Assembly (NCBI GenBank): GCA_013390605.1
Contig: JACAUB010000001.1
Coordinates: forward strand, 68,152 to 127,976
DNA: 59,825 nucleotides
Origin: Bacteroidota bacterium
Lineage (GTDB): Bacteria > Bacteroidota > Bacteroidia > Bacteroidales > Cfx3-03
Reading direction: 5' to 3'
Both the position numbers and the translations under genes were made by a program. The notes under the pieces are model-generated. The model worked only from the letters and a program-made list of their open reading frames with translations, had not been told where the DNA came from and made no database searches. Shown here one piece after another: positions 17,562-24,495 of the stretch (its first letter is position 1; each line of letters starts with the position of its first letter).

Positions 17562-18485
17562 CTAGTAGGTCTCGACTTTTAGATTCGAAACAGCAGCTTC
17601 GACGTCGATATAAGTTTTTGTTTTAGCAGCATTAAAGTTGTTGGTGCGATACAAGTGGCGTTCAATTCTATTAAAACCATCTAATTGACGGCTTGAAAGA
17701 ACTGTATTTGTTCTTACTTCGCAGGCTCTTGTTTTAGGAATATATAGTTTTATTTCAGAAGCTCCGGCATTAATCTTAACTTTTTGATCTTCATTAAATT
17801 CACCTAGTTTAAGATATATTGATGATGCGCCACCGTCGAAGTTTACAGTACGTACTTTAAACTTGCTAAGGTCCATGTGCATATCGGCAGCTCCAACACT
17901 TAGTTTTACATCCCAGATTGGTGTTGCATTCAATTTAATATGTGCTTCTGTACCTTTCCCATTCGAGATCGAACTGTCACGCAATCTTAGTTTTACTAAA
18001 GCGCCTGTGCTGTCTTTTTCGACTGAGGTTTCATAATGAACATCACCACCTGATTTATCAAAGTTGTAGAGATTATCTGTCGGTTCCTCAAGTATGAATT
18101 TCCCAGCTGCTGCATCGAAATCAAGTGTAGCTGTTTTTGTATTTTTATCATACGGTTCAGAATAGTTTTCGTCAGATTTGAAGTCGGCGCTGTTTTTGTA
18201 ATCAACATTCCATTCATGGTTGTGACGATGCCATACAAAACCGAAAGTATTAATATCTGGTTGTGTCGAAACAACTGCAATTCCTCCTGCTACTGTTACT
18301 AATGAGATGATCAGTTTGATGTAATCTTTTACAGGCAGAACTGAAATACCCCAGAGGATTAGCATTACTGGCCAGAGTGCCCAAAGGGAGTGCCATGAAA
18401 ACCAAATCAGGTCCAGATTCTTTAGCATAATCAAAATACCTATGGTAATCAGGATTACGCCCCAAAATATTTTCTTATAACTCAT
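17562..18485 (-). CDS. Membrane protein with LiaF/toast-rack-like domain
   Basis: 307 residues. An N-terminal pair or trio of membrane helices (about 5-75; FWGVILITIGILIM, LWALWPVMLILWGI) precedes an acidic linker and a beta-rich C-terminal half with repeated short strands (KLSVGAADMHMDL, VNFDGGASSIYLKLG, KINAGASEIKLYIP), the pattern of the LiaF-like/toast-rack adhesin-type solenoid. The membrane segment resembles the C-terminal membrane segment of the adjacent PspC protein (W-G-x-x-LITIG, LWPV). Such pairs are linked to envelope stress responses. The gene follows the PspC gene by 30 nt. Function inferred only. Confidence 0.75.
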   Translation of the reverse strand: MSYKKIFWGVILITIGILIMLKNLDLIWFSWHSLWALWPVMLILWGISVLPVKDYIKLIISLVTVAGGIAVVSTQPDINTFGFVWHRHNHEWNVDYKNSADFKSDENYSEPYDKNTKTATLDFDAAAGKFILEEPTDNLYNFDKSGGDVHYETSVEKDSTGALVKLRLRDSSISNGKGTEAHIKLNATPIWDVKLSVGAADMHMDLSKFKVRTVNFDGGASSIYLKLGEFNEDQKVKINAGASEIKLYIPKTRACEVRTNTVLSSRQLDGFNRIERHLYRTNNFNAAKTKTYIDVEAAVSNLKVETY

Positions 18486-18515
18486 TGTTGAGAAATTTTA
18501 AAGATTACAATTAGT

Positions 18516-18968
18516 TTACTTCTTGTTTAAAATTAGCATAACTCCTACGGCAATCACTATTACAGGCCATAATTGTCCAAAGTCGATGTGAGGAACGAAG
18601 TTCGAGATGAGGAATAAAGCACCGATTGTGATGAGCATTACGCCACCCCATAATCCGGAGTTTCTTTTTTGAGGAGGAGGTGGGAAGCCTCCCATTGGGT
18701 CATTACCAGGTGTGTTGGTATCTTCCCCTTTCGGTTGTTCAAATGGATTTTCCATGTCGTTAAAAAAAGGATTAAAGGGTTTTTTTGATTCAGGAACAAA
18801 AATCCAAAGCAGGATATAAACTAATACTCCAGATCCTGCTCCAAGTGCCAGGGCAATAAAACCGATGCGAAAAATAATGGGATCTACTTTGAAATAATCT
18901 CCTAATCCACCGGCTACTCCTGCAAATACCCTGTCACGTGTACTGCGATACAATCTTGTCTCTTCCAT
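18516..18968 (-). CDS. PspC-domain membrane protein
   Basis: 150 residues from ATG 18968; a TTG 30 nt upstream would add a polar tail and is less likely. An N-terminal PspC domain (about 1-60; LYRSTRDRVFAGVAGGLGDYFKVDP, then the helix YILLWIFVPESKKP) is followed by a Pro-rich linker and a C-terminal two-helix DUF5668-like segment (about 105-150; GGVMLITIGALFLISNF). PspC proteins act in the phage-shock or Lia-type membrane stress response. It stands between tatC and the toast-rack gene in one orientation. Confidence 0.85.
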   Translation of the reverse strand: MEETRLYRSTRDRVFAGVAGGLGDYFKVDPIIFRIGFIALALGAGSGVLVYILLWIFVPESKKPFNPFFNDMENPFEQPKGEDTNTPGNDPMGGFPPPPQKRNSGLWGGVMLITIGALFLISNFVPHIDFGQLWPVIVIAVGVMLILNKK

Positions 18969-19045
18969 TGTTTTATTGCTTTTGTACTTTTGACGCAACG
19001 AACAATGAAAGGTTACAGATGTATGCTGTTCCTATCAAAAAAAAA

Positions 19046-19867
19046 TTAATCTTCTTCTAATTGCTTTTTGCGATAAGCTCGTGACGATACGATAATACCT
19101 ATCTCGTAAAGAACATAAAGAGGAGCCGAAACCATTAACTGACTAAATACATCAGGAGGAGTGATGATAGCTGCTAAAATAACGATGACGAGTAAAGCAT
19201 ACTTTCTTGAACTACGTAAAAATTTTGGAGTAAGAATGCCGATTTTTGTTAAAAAGAAGATGAGAATGGGTAGTTCAAAAACAACCCCCATGCCAAACGT
19301 AATGGTGGTTATAACACTGATATATGAATCTAGTTGAAACTGATTTGCCACTGTGCCACTAACCTGGTAGGTGCCCAGAAAGTGAACAGAAAGAGGAACG
19401 ATGATAAAATAACCAAACAAGATACCTAAGAAAAACAAAAGTGACATTATAGAAATAACTCCTTTAGAATGCCGTCTTTCATTCTCATGTAGTGCTGGTT
19501 TAATAAAACTCCATAATTGATATAATATATAAGGAAACGCAAAGATGATTCCTGCAAAAAAACTAACAGACATATCGGTCATAAACTGTCCCGACATTTT
19601 TAGATTTACTATTGGATAGTCGAAAGTGCCAAAGCAGAGTCCATTAGTTCTAAACAGTTTTCCAAGTTCGCACAACCAACCATAAGTGACAAAGGTGCTT
19701 TTTTTGGGTGAAAGAATTACATAATCAAAAATCCTTCTACTATATACAAAGCAGACAGTCGATGTAATGAGGATTGAAAATGCTGCCCTGAATAATCTTG
19801 ATCTCAATTCATTCAGATGATCCATCAAGGTCATTTCTCCTTCTTCTCCTCTTGTTCTTTTAGCCAT
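19046..19867 (-). CDS. tatC: Sec-independent protein translocase TatC
   Basis: 273 residues with six predicted membrane helices. The N-terminal MTLMDHLNELRSRLFRA is the TatC signature that binds the twin-arginine signal, and YQLWSFIKPALHENERR is the second cytoplasmic loop motif. Recognises folded Tat substrates at the inner membrane. No tatA lies in the window, so it must be elsewhere. An insertion with two cysteines (about 64-80) lies in the first periplasmic loop. It has its own promoter box. Confidence 0.95.
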   Translation of the reverse strand: MAKRTRGEEGEMTLMDHLNELRSRLFRAAFSILITSTVCFVYSRRIFDYVILSPKKSTFVTYGWLCELGKLFRTNGLCFGTFDYPIVNLKMSGQFMTDMSVSFFAGIIFAFPYILYQLWSFIKPALHENERRHSKGVISIMSLLFFLGILFGYFIIVPLSVHFLGTYQVSGTVANQFQLDSYISVITTITFGMGVVFELPILIFFLTKIGILTPKFLRSSRKYALLVIVILAAIITPPDVFSQLMVSAPLYVLYEIGIIVSSRAYRKKQLEED

Positions 19868-19892
19868 ATAAAAACAGATATTTTTAGAATGC

Positions 19893-19900
19893 CAAAATTA
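19893..19900 (-). promoter_or_regulatory. -7 promoter box of tatC
   Basis: TAATTTTG on the minus strand, 25 nt before the tatC ATG. Confidence 0.55.
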
Positions 19901-19952
19901 AGAAAATAGGATTCGTTTAACTAAATTCTTTTTAGCTCTACGAAAGAAAAAT

Positions 19953-19990
19953 AAAAAAGCAGAAAAGAGATGAATCTTTCCTGCTTTTTT
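19953..19990 (-). terminator. Terminator after the sulfur-relay genes
   Basis: Arms AAAAAAGCAGAAAAGA and TCTTTCCTGCTTTTTT with one mismatch. It sits between the DsrE-like stop and the tatC promoter. Confidence 0.7.
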
Positions 19991-20060
19991 AAATCTGTTT
20001 TACAATGGTAATGTATTCGATTACAGGATAAAACAGATTAATATTTAGTCATAAATTCTA

Positions 20061-20564
20061 TTAGGTAAAAATAATTTGAGTACCCTGTCCTCCACACAAT
20101 CCATAAAATTCACCTACTGTGATGATATCTTTTACTTCATCGCTTAGGTCTTCCTTCTTCAATTTAAACATATCTGCAGCAAGTTTACAAGCATAAATCT
20201 CACCACCTCCAGCTGTTATCATCTCCAGAAATTCAGGGATTGTTGGAATATCGAGTGCTTCCATTTGCTTTTTCATCATCGATGTTACACCGGCCTCAAC
20301 ACCCGGAAGCATTCCAAGAACAGAAGGAAACGCCCATCCATTAGGCATGCGCATCGCTGGGTTCCCTACAGTTGCAGTGTGTAGATGATTCATCTGTTTT
20401 TTAGTGATCGCATCTAAACCAAAAAATGTAAAGAATACTTTAGTCTCAATTCCTTCCATTACAGCGCCATTGGCCATAACGCAAGCTGCATAAACATCTT
20501 CCAGGTTCCCTTTTGCGCAAATAATGCACACTTTCTTTAAGGGATATTCTTCTTTTTGTGTCAT
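20061..20564 (-). CDS. DsrE/F-family sulfur-carrier-like protein
   Basis: 167 residues. The pattern fits the DsrE2 branch (DsrE/DsrF/DrsH-like): KKVCIICAKGNLEDVYAACVMANGA at the N-terminus, a helical insertion, then GGGEIYACKLAADMFKL and a Gly-rich end YGLCGGQGTQIIF. Cysteines occur near residues 13, 16, 28, 128 and 158. Family members carry persulfide sulfur or act as redox partners. It is the third gene of the run with the flavoprotein and DsrC-like genes, 27 nt after the latter. The exact partner is inferred. Confidence 0.8.
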   Translation of the reverse strand: MTQKEEYPLKKVCIICAKGNLEDVYAACVMANGAVMEGIETKVFFTFFGLDAITKKQMNHLHTATVGNPAMRMPNGWAFPSVLGMLPGVEAGVTSMMKKQMEALDIPTIPEFLEMITAGGGEIYACKLAADMFKLKKEDLSDEVKDIITVGEFYGLCGGQGTQIIFT

Positions 20565-20591
20565 CTCTTTAATTTTAAAATGTAATAATTA

Positions 20592-20903
20592 TTAAACACA
20601 GCTTACGGGCTTCGATAATCCCGATATTTTTGTTGCTACCTTTAAAGGTGCACCAGGAAAAAGTTCGTAGAAGCCTTTGATATCTACAATCCCTGATTTT
20701 CCAATAGCGCGGATTGTTAAGGTTTCCCCTTTTGCCACTTTATCGCGTAAGAATTCAATTACTGCAAAATGTTTTGCGGTAAGTGTAATGTCATTTTCCT
20801 GGGCTATCTCAACAGCCATGTCTTTATTCCATTGGTTTTTATCAACAAGGTAACCCTCTTCAGTTAATTCTACTGTAACGCCAGCATAAGTTTTTTGTGC
20901 CAT
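20592..20903 (-). CDS. DsrC/TusE-like sulfur-relay protein
   Basis: 103 residues, the usual length. It has the DsrC/TusE fold pattern (EGYLVDKNQWNKDMAVEIAQ, LTAKHFAVIEFLRD) and ends in KPVSCV, so the penultimate Cys102 is kept. The second cysteine, found about ten residues earlier in true DsrC of sulfite reducers, is absent. That makes it TusE-like or a DsrC variant working as a single-cysteine persulfide carrier. No dissimilatory sulfite reductase is in the window. It lies 42 nt after the SQR-like gene. Confidence 0.82.
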   Translation of the reverse strand: MAQKTYAGVTVELTEEGYLVDKNQWNKDMAVEIAQENDITLTAKHFAVIEFLRDKVAKGETLTIRAIGKSGIVDIKGFYELFPGAPLKVATKISGLSKPVSCV

Positions 20904-20945
20904 TTTATCGAAAGTTTTAAATAGTTAAATATTATAATTTTTATG

Positions 20946-22178
20946 TTAGTCTTTTTCTTTTCCTGCCATGCTCATTTTATCGCTTACCGGAAGTTTTCTG
21001 TCTTTTAACAGAAACTCCCAATAAATAGTTTTAAAAGCAAGTTTTCCAAGATGGTTAATTCGTGTATTCCCTAATAAACTGAATGGTCCAACTACTGGAA
21101 CAGGGTAGGTACCCCGCAATGGTTCCGTTTCATAATTAAAATCGATGAGCGAAGCTTTTCCAAAACCTGTTTCAATATAACAGTTTGCATGACCATCAAA
21201 TGAATGACTTAGTGGTCGGCCATTAATAGCATCCAGCATATTACCAATCAATGTTTCACCTGCAAAGTGAGCAACCGAACCTGCCTTCGATGCAGGGATA
21301 TTTGTGGCATCTCCCAGCACAAATATATTCTCGAAAGCGACAGATCGTAGTGTGTTTTTGTCGGTAGGTACATAGTTCATATCATCACCCAATCCCGAGC
21401 GGGCAATTACTTCATCTCCCATATTCATTGGAATCACTGTTAAACAGTCATAGGCAACCTCTCTCCCGTCATACGAACGGACAATCTTGTTTTCACTGTC
21501 AACCTCCTCAATATAAAAGTCAGGAACTAATTGGATATTCTTTTCTGCCAATAGATTTCCTAAAAAAGCAGTTGCCTTTGGTTTTGTAAAAGCACCCGAC
21601 ATTGGCGTTGTGTAGATGATGTTTACCTTGTCTCGAATACCTTTCTTTGTAAAATAGGCATCGGCCAGAAAAACAAACTCTAATGGAGCTACCGGACATT
21701 TAAAAGGAATTTCGGTAATGCTCACTACTAACGTTCCGCCCTCCCAGCTTTCAAAGAACTTGTGTAATGCCAACGCCCCTTCGATGGTATAGAAATCGAA
21801 GATGTTTTTATACCAATTGTCTCCAATCAAGCCTGGCGTTTCATCAGGACGTGTTTGCGTACCGGTAGCAATAATCAGATAATCATAATCCAGCATCTTT
21901 CCGTCAACAAGTATTATCTTATTGTTTTGTCCATCAATACGATCTACATCCGCATACAGCAACTCAACACCCGATGGAATAAACTGAGCTTTTTGTTTAA
22001 TAACATCCTTTGCAGTATAGGTGCCGAAAGGGATGAATAGAAAACCTGGTTGGTAATAATGGATTTTGTATTTATCAATGATGGTAATGCTCCATTCTTT
22101 TACACTTAGTGCTTTCCGAAGTTTATTTGCCATTAAAGTACCGGCAGTGCCAGCACCAACTATTATTATTTTTTTCAT
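20946..22178 (-). CDS. FAD-dependent oxidoreductase, sulfide:quinone oxidoreductase-like
   Basis: 410 residues from ATG 22178 (the preceding GTG codon is an alternative). Rossmann motif IIIVGAGTAGTLMANKL at the start, the YLIIATGTQTRPDETPGL turn, and a second FAD block NIFVLGDATNIPASKAGSVAHFA. A Cys161 in FKCPVAPLEFVFLADAYF lies where SQR enzymes carry one of their redox cysteines. It probably oxidises sulfide or persulfide and passes electrons to quinone at the membrane. The C-terminus ends in a hydrophobic/basic segment (FKTIYWEFLLKDRKLP), as in membrane-anchored SQRs. It is divergent from an FNR-like regulator. Confidence 0.82.
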   Translation of the reverse strand: MKKIIIVGAGTAGTLMANKLRKALSVKEWSITIIDKYKIHYYQPGFLFIPFGTYTAKDVIKQKAQFIPSGVELLYADVDRIDGQNNKIILVDGKMLDYDYLIIATGTQTRPDETPGLIGDNWYKNIFDFYTIEGALALHKFFESWEGGTLVVSITEIPFKCPVAPLEFVFLADAYFTKKGIRDKVNIIYTTPMSGAFTKPKATAFLGNLLAEKNIQLVPDFYIEEVDSENKIVRSYDGREVAYDCLTVIPMNMGDEVIARSGLGDDMNYVPTDKNTLRSVAFENIFVLGDATNIPASKAGSVAHFAGETLIGNMLDAINGRPLSHSFDGHANCYIETGFGKASLIDFNYETEPLRGTYPVPVVGPFSLLGNTRINHLGKLAFKTIYWEFLLKDRKLPVSDKMSMAGKEKD

Positions 22179-22224
22179 CACAGATTATATTATTTATTTT
22201 TTGCTCAACTCTATTTTTTCAATT

Positions 22225-22232
22225 CAAACATA
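22225..22232 (-). promoter_or_regulatory. -7 promoter box of the SQR-like operon
   Basis: TATGTTTG on the minus strand, 46 nt before the start codon. The palindromic operator lies about 110 nt further upstream. Confidence 0.5.
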
Positions 22233-22339
22233 TAACAATTAGAATATTTACATGTGATTTGAATTTTTGTGTTAGCATTTCAAATTTGTTAACTTTACGG
22301 TTCAAATGTATTGACTAATCATGTTCTATTTTTTATAGT

Positions 22340-22378
22340 GGTTATGATAATAATCATAACATGATAAATATCATAACC
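22340..22378. promoter_or_regulatory. Nested palindromic operator between FNR-like gene and SQR-like operon
   Basis: The outer arms GGTTATGATA and TATCATAACC match perfectly. Inside, GTTATGAT-AATA-ATCATAAC forms a second 20-bp palindrome that shares the left arm. TGAT and ATCA half-sites match the FNR-type core (TTGAT-N4-ATCAA). It ends 52 nt before the regulator's ATG, so it could mediate autoregulation and control of the divergent sulfur genes. Confidence 0.65.
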
Positions 22379-22430
22379 GCCTGAATAAATGGATTTCAAA
22401 AGGGTAAACAAATAAATTAAGAAAAGGTCG

Positions 22431-23126
22431 ATGGTAACTGAAGGGAAAGTATGTGAGTGCAAAGATTGTATTGTTCGATCACTTATTTTTGAGCATGTTT
22501 CTTCTGAAGAACTGGGGACTTTTTGCAATACTAAACGCGAACAATTCTTTAAGAAAGGTCAGATCGTAGTCAAGCAGGGTGATCCTATTTCCGATTTTGT
22601 TTATGTAAAGGATGGTCTGGTTAAGTTGTATAATGAGGCAGGACAGGGCCGCGAACAGATTATCTCCATTGCTCGTCCTTATGATTTTATCAGTCTGTTG
22701 ACCGTGTTTTCAGAAACGCACTATCATTATTCAGTTTCTGCAATAGAAGATACTACAGTCTGTATCATCAATCTTGAAAAGATCAAAGAACTTGTTAGAG
22801 AGAATGGCAGTTTTGCGCTCGACTTATTAGAACGAATGAGCAGAACGGCTGATAAATTGATAAAGAACTATAACGACATAAATCTTAAGAATCTTAGAGG
22901 TCGGATTGCATATATTCTGCTCAATTTTGCTGATAAAATATATCTACGCAATCGGTTTGATCTCCCTGTTTCGCGTAAGGAGATCGCTGAGCTGATTGGG
23001 ATGACTACCGAAAATGTAATTCGCATTCTTTCTGAATTCAGAAAAGAGGGTATCATTCGAATAAACGGAAAAGAAATCGAAATCCTGGACAAACCCAAAC
23101 TAGAGTTTCTGAGCCAACATGCTTAA
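22431..23126 (+). CDS. FNR-like Crp/Fnr-family transcription regulator with N-terminal cysteines
   Basis: 231 residues: cyclic-nucleotide-binding-type barrel (about 20-130), dimer helix (about 130-160) and a winged helix-turn-helix (about 180-215, VSRKEIAELIGMTTENVIRIL). Cysteines at 8, 10, 13 and 32, plus Cys111 in DTTVCIINLE, which aligns with the fourth cluster ligand of E. coli FNR (MVCEIPFE). This suggests a [4Fe-4S] oxygen sensor. The recognition helix keeps Glu and Arg in E-N-V-I-R, compatible with TGAT half-sites. A palindrome with such half-sites lies just upstream. It is divergent from the SQR-like gene. Confidence 0.88.
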   Translation: MVTEGKVCECKDCIVRSLIFEHVSSEELGTFCNTKREQFFKKGQIVVKQGDPISDFVYVKDGLVKLYNEAGQGREQIISIARPYDFISLLTVFSETHYHYSVSAIEDTTVCIINLEKIKELVRENGSFALDLLERMSRTADKLIKNYNDINLKNLRGRIAYILLNFADKIYLRNRFDLPVSRKEIAELIGMTTENVIRILSEFRKEGIIRINGKEIEILDKPKLEFLSQHA

Positions 23127-23250
23127 ATTTGTTATTACGGTATCTTCATTTTATATCTTCTGGTACAGATTTGTAATCTAACTCCCTTACTTAGGATCTG
23201 TAATGATGTTTCGTTCTGAAATAAGTTGGCGGAATTTGAATAATAAATTA

Positions 23251-23463
23251 TTAAATCATCGTTAGAAAGAGATCAAAAATGGTCTTTTTGACCTCCTTTG
23301 GCGTAAATTTGTAATAAGCAAAATAGAGGTTGTTTTTAGCAAATACTTTTATACGGAGATGATAAATTCCCATCTCTAAAACGATCAGTTCATACTCTGA
23401 AATCAATTCCACGATTCCCATATATCCATAATCGGATTTTAAAATCACCCTTTCATTTTTCAA
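23251..23463 (-). CDS. Possible small protein, unrecognised
   Basis: 70 residues, tail-to-tail with the FNR-like gene. It has no signal peptide or known motif; it is rich in Tyr, Leu, Ile and Lys, with alternating hydrophobic residues that would fit a small beta sheet (YELIVLEMGIYHLRIKVFAKN) ending in a hydrophobic helix. A TTAGG-type tandem repeat lies immediately upstream and no promoter box is clear. It could be a real small gene or a chance frame. Confidence 0.35.
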   Translation of the reverse strand: MKNERVILKSDYGYMGIVELISEYELIVLEMGIYHLRIKVFAKNNLYFAYYKFTPKEVKKTIFDLFLTMI

Positions 23464-23502
23464 TTTTGATTCTAACCAAAGCCTAATATAGCATTAGGAG
23501 TT

Positions 23503-23546
23503 GATTAGGGTTAGATTAGGATATGATTAGGGTCAGATTAGGATTA
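23503..23546. repeat. Two 22-bp tandem repeats of GATTAGGGTYAGATTAGGATW type
   Basis: Copy 1 begins at 23503 and copy 2 at 23525, with few differences. Each contains two TTAGG units, so the stretch looks telomere-like. A degenerate CATTAGGAG unit precedes it. Confidence 0.7.
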
Positions 23547-23702
23547 CCTCATCAGTATAGATTGATAATCAATTTAATATCGGATATATTTTTCCTTGAA
23601 AAGTGACACAAATATAAACGAAACTGCTTAGGATTTTTGTCAACTTCTAACAAATTTCAAATTTATTACTTTATTATAGGGTATTCAATCTATTAAATAA
23701 AA

Positions 23703-23737
23703 AAAAGAGACCATCCTTTTGAGATAGCCTCTTTCAT
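23703..23737 (-). terminator. Imperfect hairpin after the cold-shock gene
   Basis: AAAGAG pairs with CTCTTT at the base and an interrupted stem continues inwards. On the minus strand it follows the cold-shock stop and ends in a T-run. Confidence 0.5.
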
Positions 23738-23759
23738 TAAAATAAGTAGAGTAGAAGTT

Positions 23760-23957
23760 TTATTTTATTCTTCTTACATTAATAGCAATGGGTCCTTTGT
23801 CACCTTGTTTTACTTCGAATTCAACTTCCTCACCGGGTTCTAGTCCCGTCGAAGCGTCTGCTAGACCAGAGTTGTGAACAAAAACATCTTGATTTGTTTC
23901 AGTTTGAATAAAGCCAAATCTTTTGGTGTCATTATACCACTTTACAGTTCCTTTCAT
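23760..23957 (-). CDS. Cold-shock-domain protein
   Basis: 65 residues, a single cold-shock domain. RNP1-like KRFGFIQTE and RNP2-like DVFVHNSGL are present after KGTVKWYND. Such proteins bind single-stranded RNA or DNA and melt mRNA structure in the cold or in stationary phase. The gene starts 12 nt after the RRM-protein gene, so the two RNA-binding proteins are made from one transcript. Confidence 0.93.
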   Translation of the reverse strand: MKGTVKWYNDTKRFGFIQTETNQDVFVHNSGLADASTGLEPGEEVEFEVKQGDKGPIAINVRRIK

Positions 23958-23969
23958 TTTGTGAATGAA

Positions 23970-24299
23970 TTAGTAATTGGATCTGTAATTACTATTGCTG
24001 TTGTTATTATTATTTCTTCTGAAATTACCGCTGTTATTATCTTTCTTGTAATTGTCTTTTCTTTCTTCAGATTGATTAACAGTCATATTTCTTCCTTTAA
24101 GGTCAACGCCATTTAATCCTTTGATAGCTGCTTCACCTTCAGTGTCGTTTGGCATTTCTACAAAACCAAAACCTTTGCTACGTCCAGAGTACTTGTCAAT
24201 AATAACTTTTGCTGAAGCTACTTCACCATACTCTTCAAAAATTTCTCTTAATTCATCTTCATTTAAATTAAAATGGAGATTGCCTACATAAATGTTCAT
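23970..24299 (-). CDS. RNA-recognition-motif protein with Asn/Arg-rich tail
   Basis: 109 residues. One RRM (about 1-78) has RNP2 IYVGNL and RNP1 KGFGFVEM. The tail (about 80-109) is Asn/Arg/Lys/Ser-rich and disordered, with a run of Asn residues. This is the small glycine- or asparagine-tailed RRM type seen in Bacteroidota and cyanobacteria, often cold induced. It is followed 12 nt later by the cold-shock-domain gene. A 32-nt inverted repeat lies in its 5' leader. Confidence 0.92.
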   Translation of the reverse strand: MNIYVGNLHFNLNEDELREIFEEYGEVASAKVIIDKYSGRSKGFGFVEMPNDTEGEAAIKGLNGVDLKGRNMTVNQSEERKDNYKKDNNSGNFRRNNNNNSNSNYRSNY

Positions 24300-24334
24300 A
24301 AATACCCTTTAAAAATAAATATTAATTGTGGTTT

Positions 24335-24366
24335 ACAAAAAGTTCATAAAGATAAACCCTTTTTGT
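24335..24366 (-). promoter_or_regulatory. Inverted repeat in the 5' leader of the RRM/cold-shock transcript
   Basis: Arms ACAAAAAG and CTTTTTGT match perfectly and are separated by 16 nt. A TATCTTTA box (one base off TAnnTTTG) lies inside. It could be an operator or a leader hairpin. Confidence 0.4.
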
Positions 24367-24495
24367 AGGCAAATGACAGAATCAGAACGGAATATTAATA
24401 AATTACTTTAAAAAACGAGTTATATTTAACGTAAAAAAATATAATATATTGTGTCATTTTTGCAAACTGCATAAAATCAAGTATATGAAATTATT

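Larger units (their letters stand above)
23127..23759. other. Gene-poor stretch with telomere-like repeats
   Basis: Between the FNR-like gene and the cold-shock gene. It holds one weak small reading frame (23251-23463 minus), two 22-bp GATTAGG-type tandem repeats and the cold-shock terminator. No RNA gene seen. Confidence 0.6.

Noticed and set aside
23503..23546. CRISPR array
   Set aside because: Only two adjacent units with no unique spacers and no cas genes nearby.
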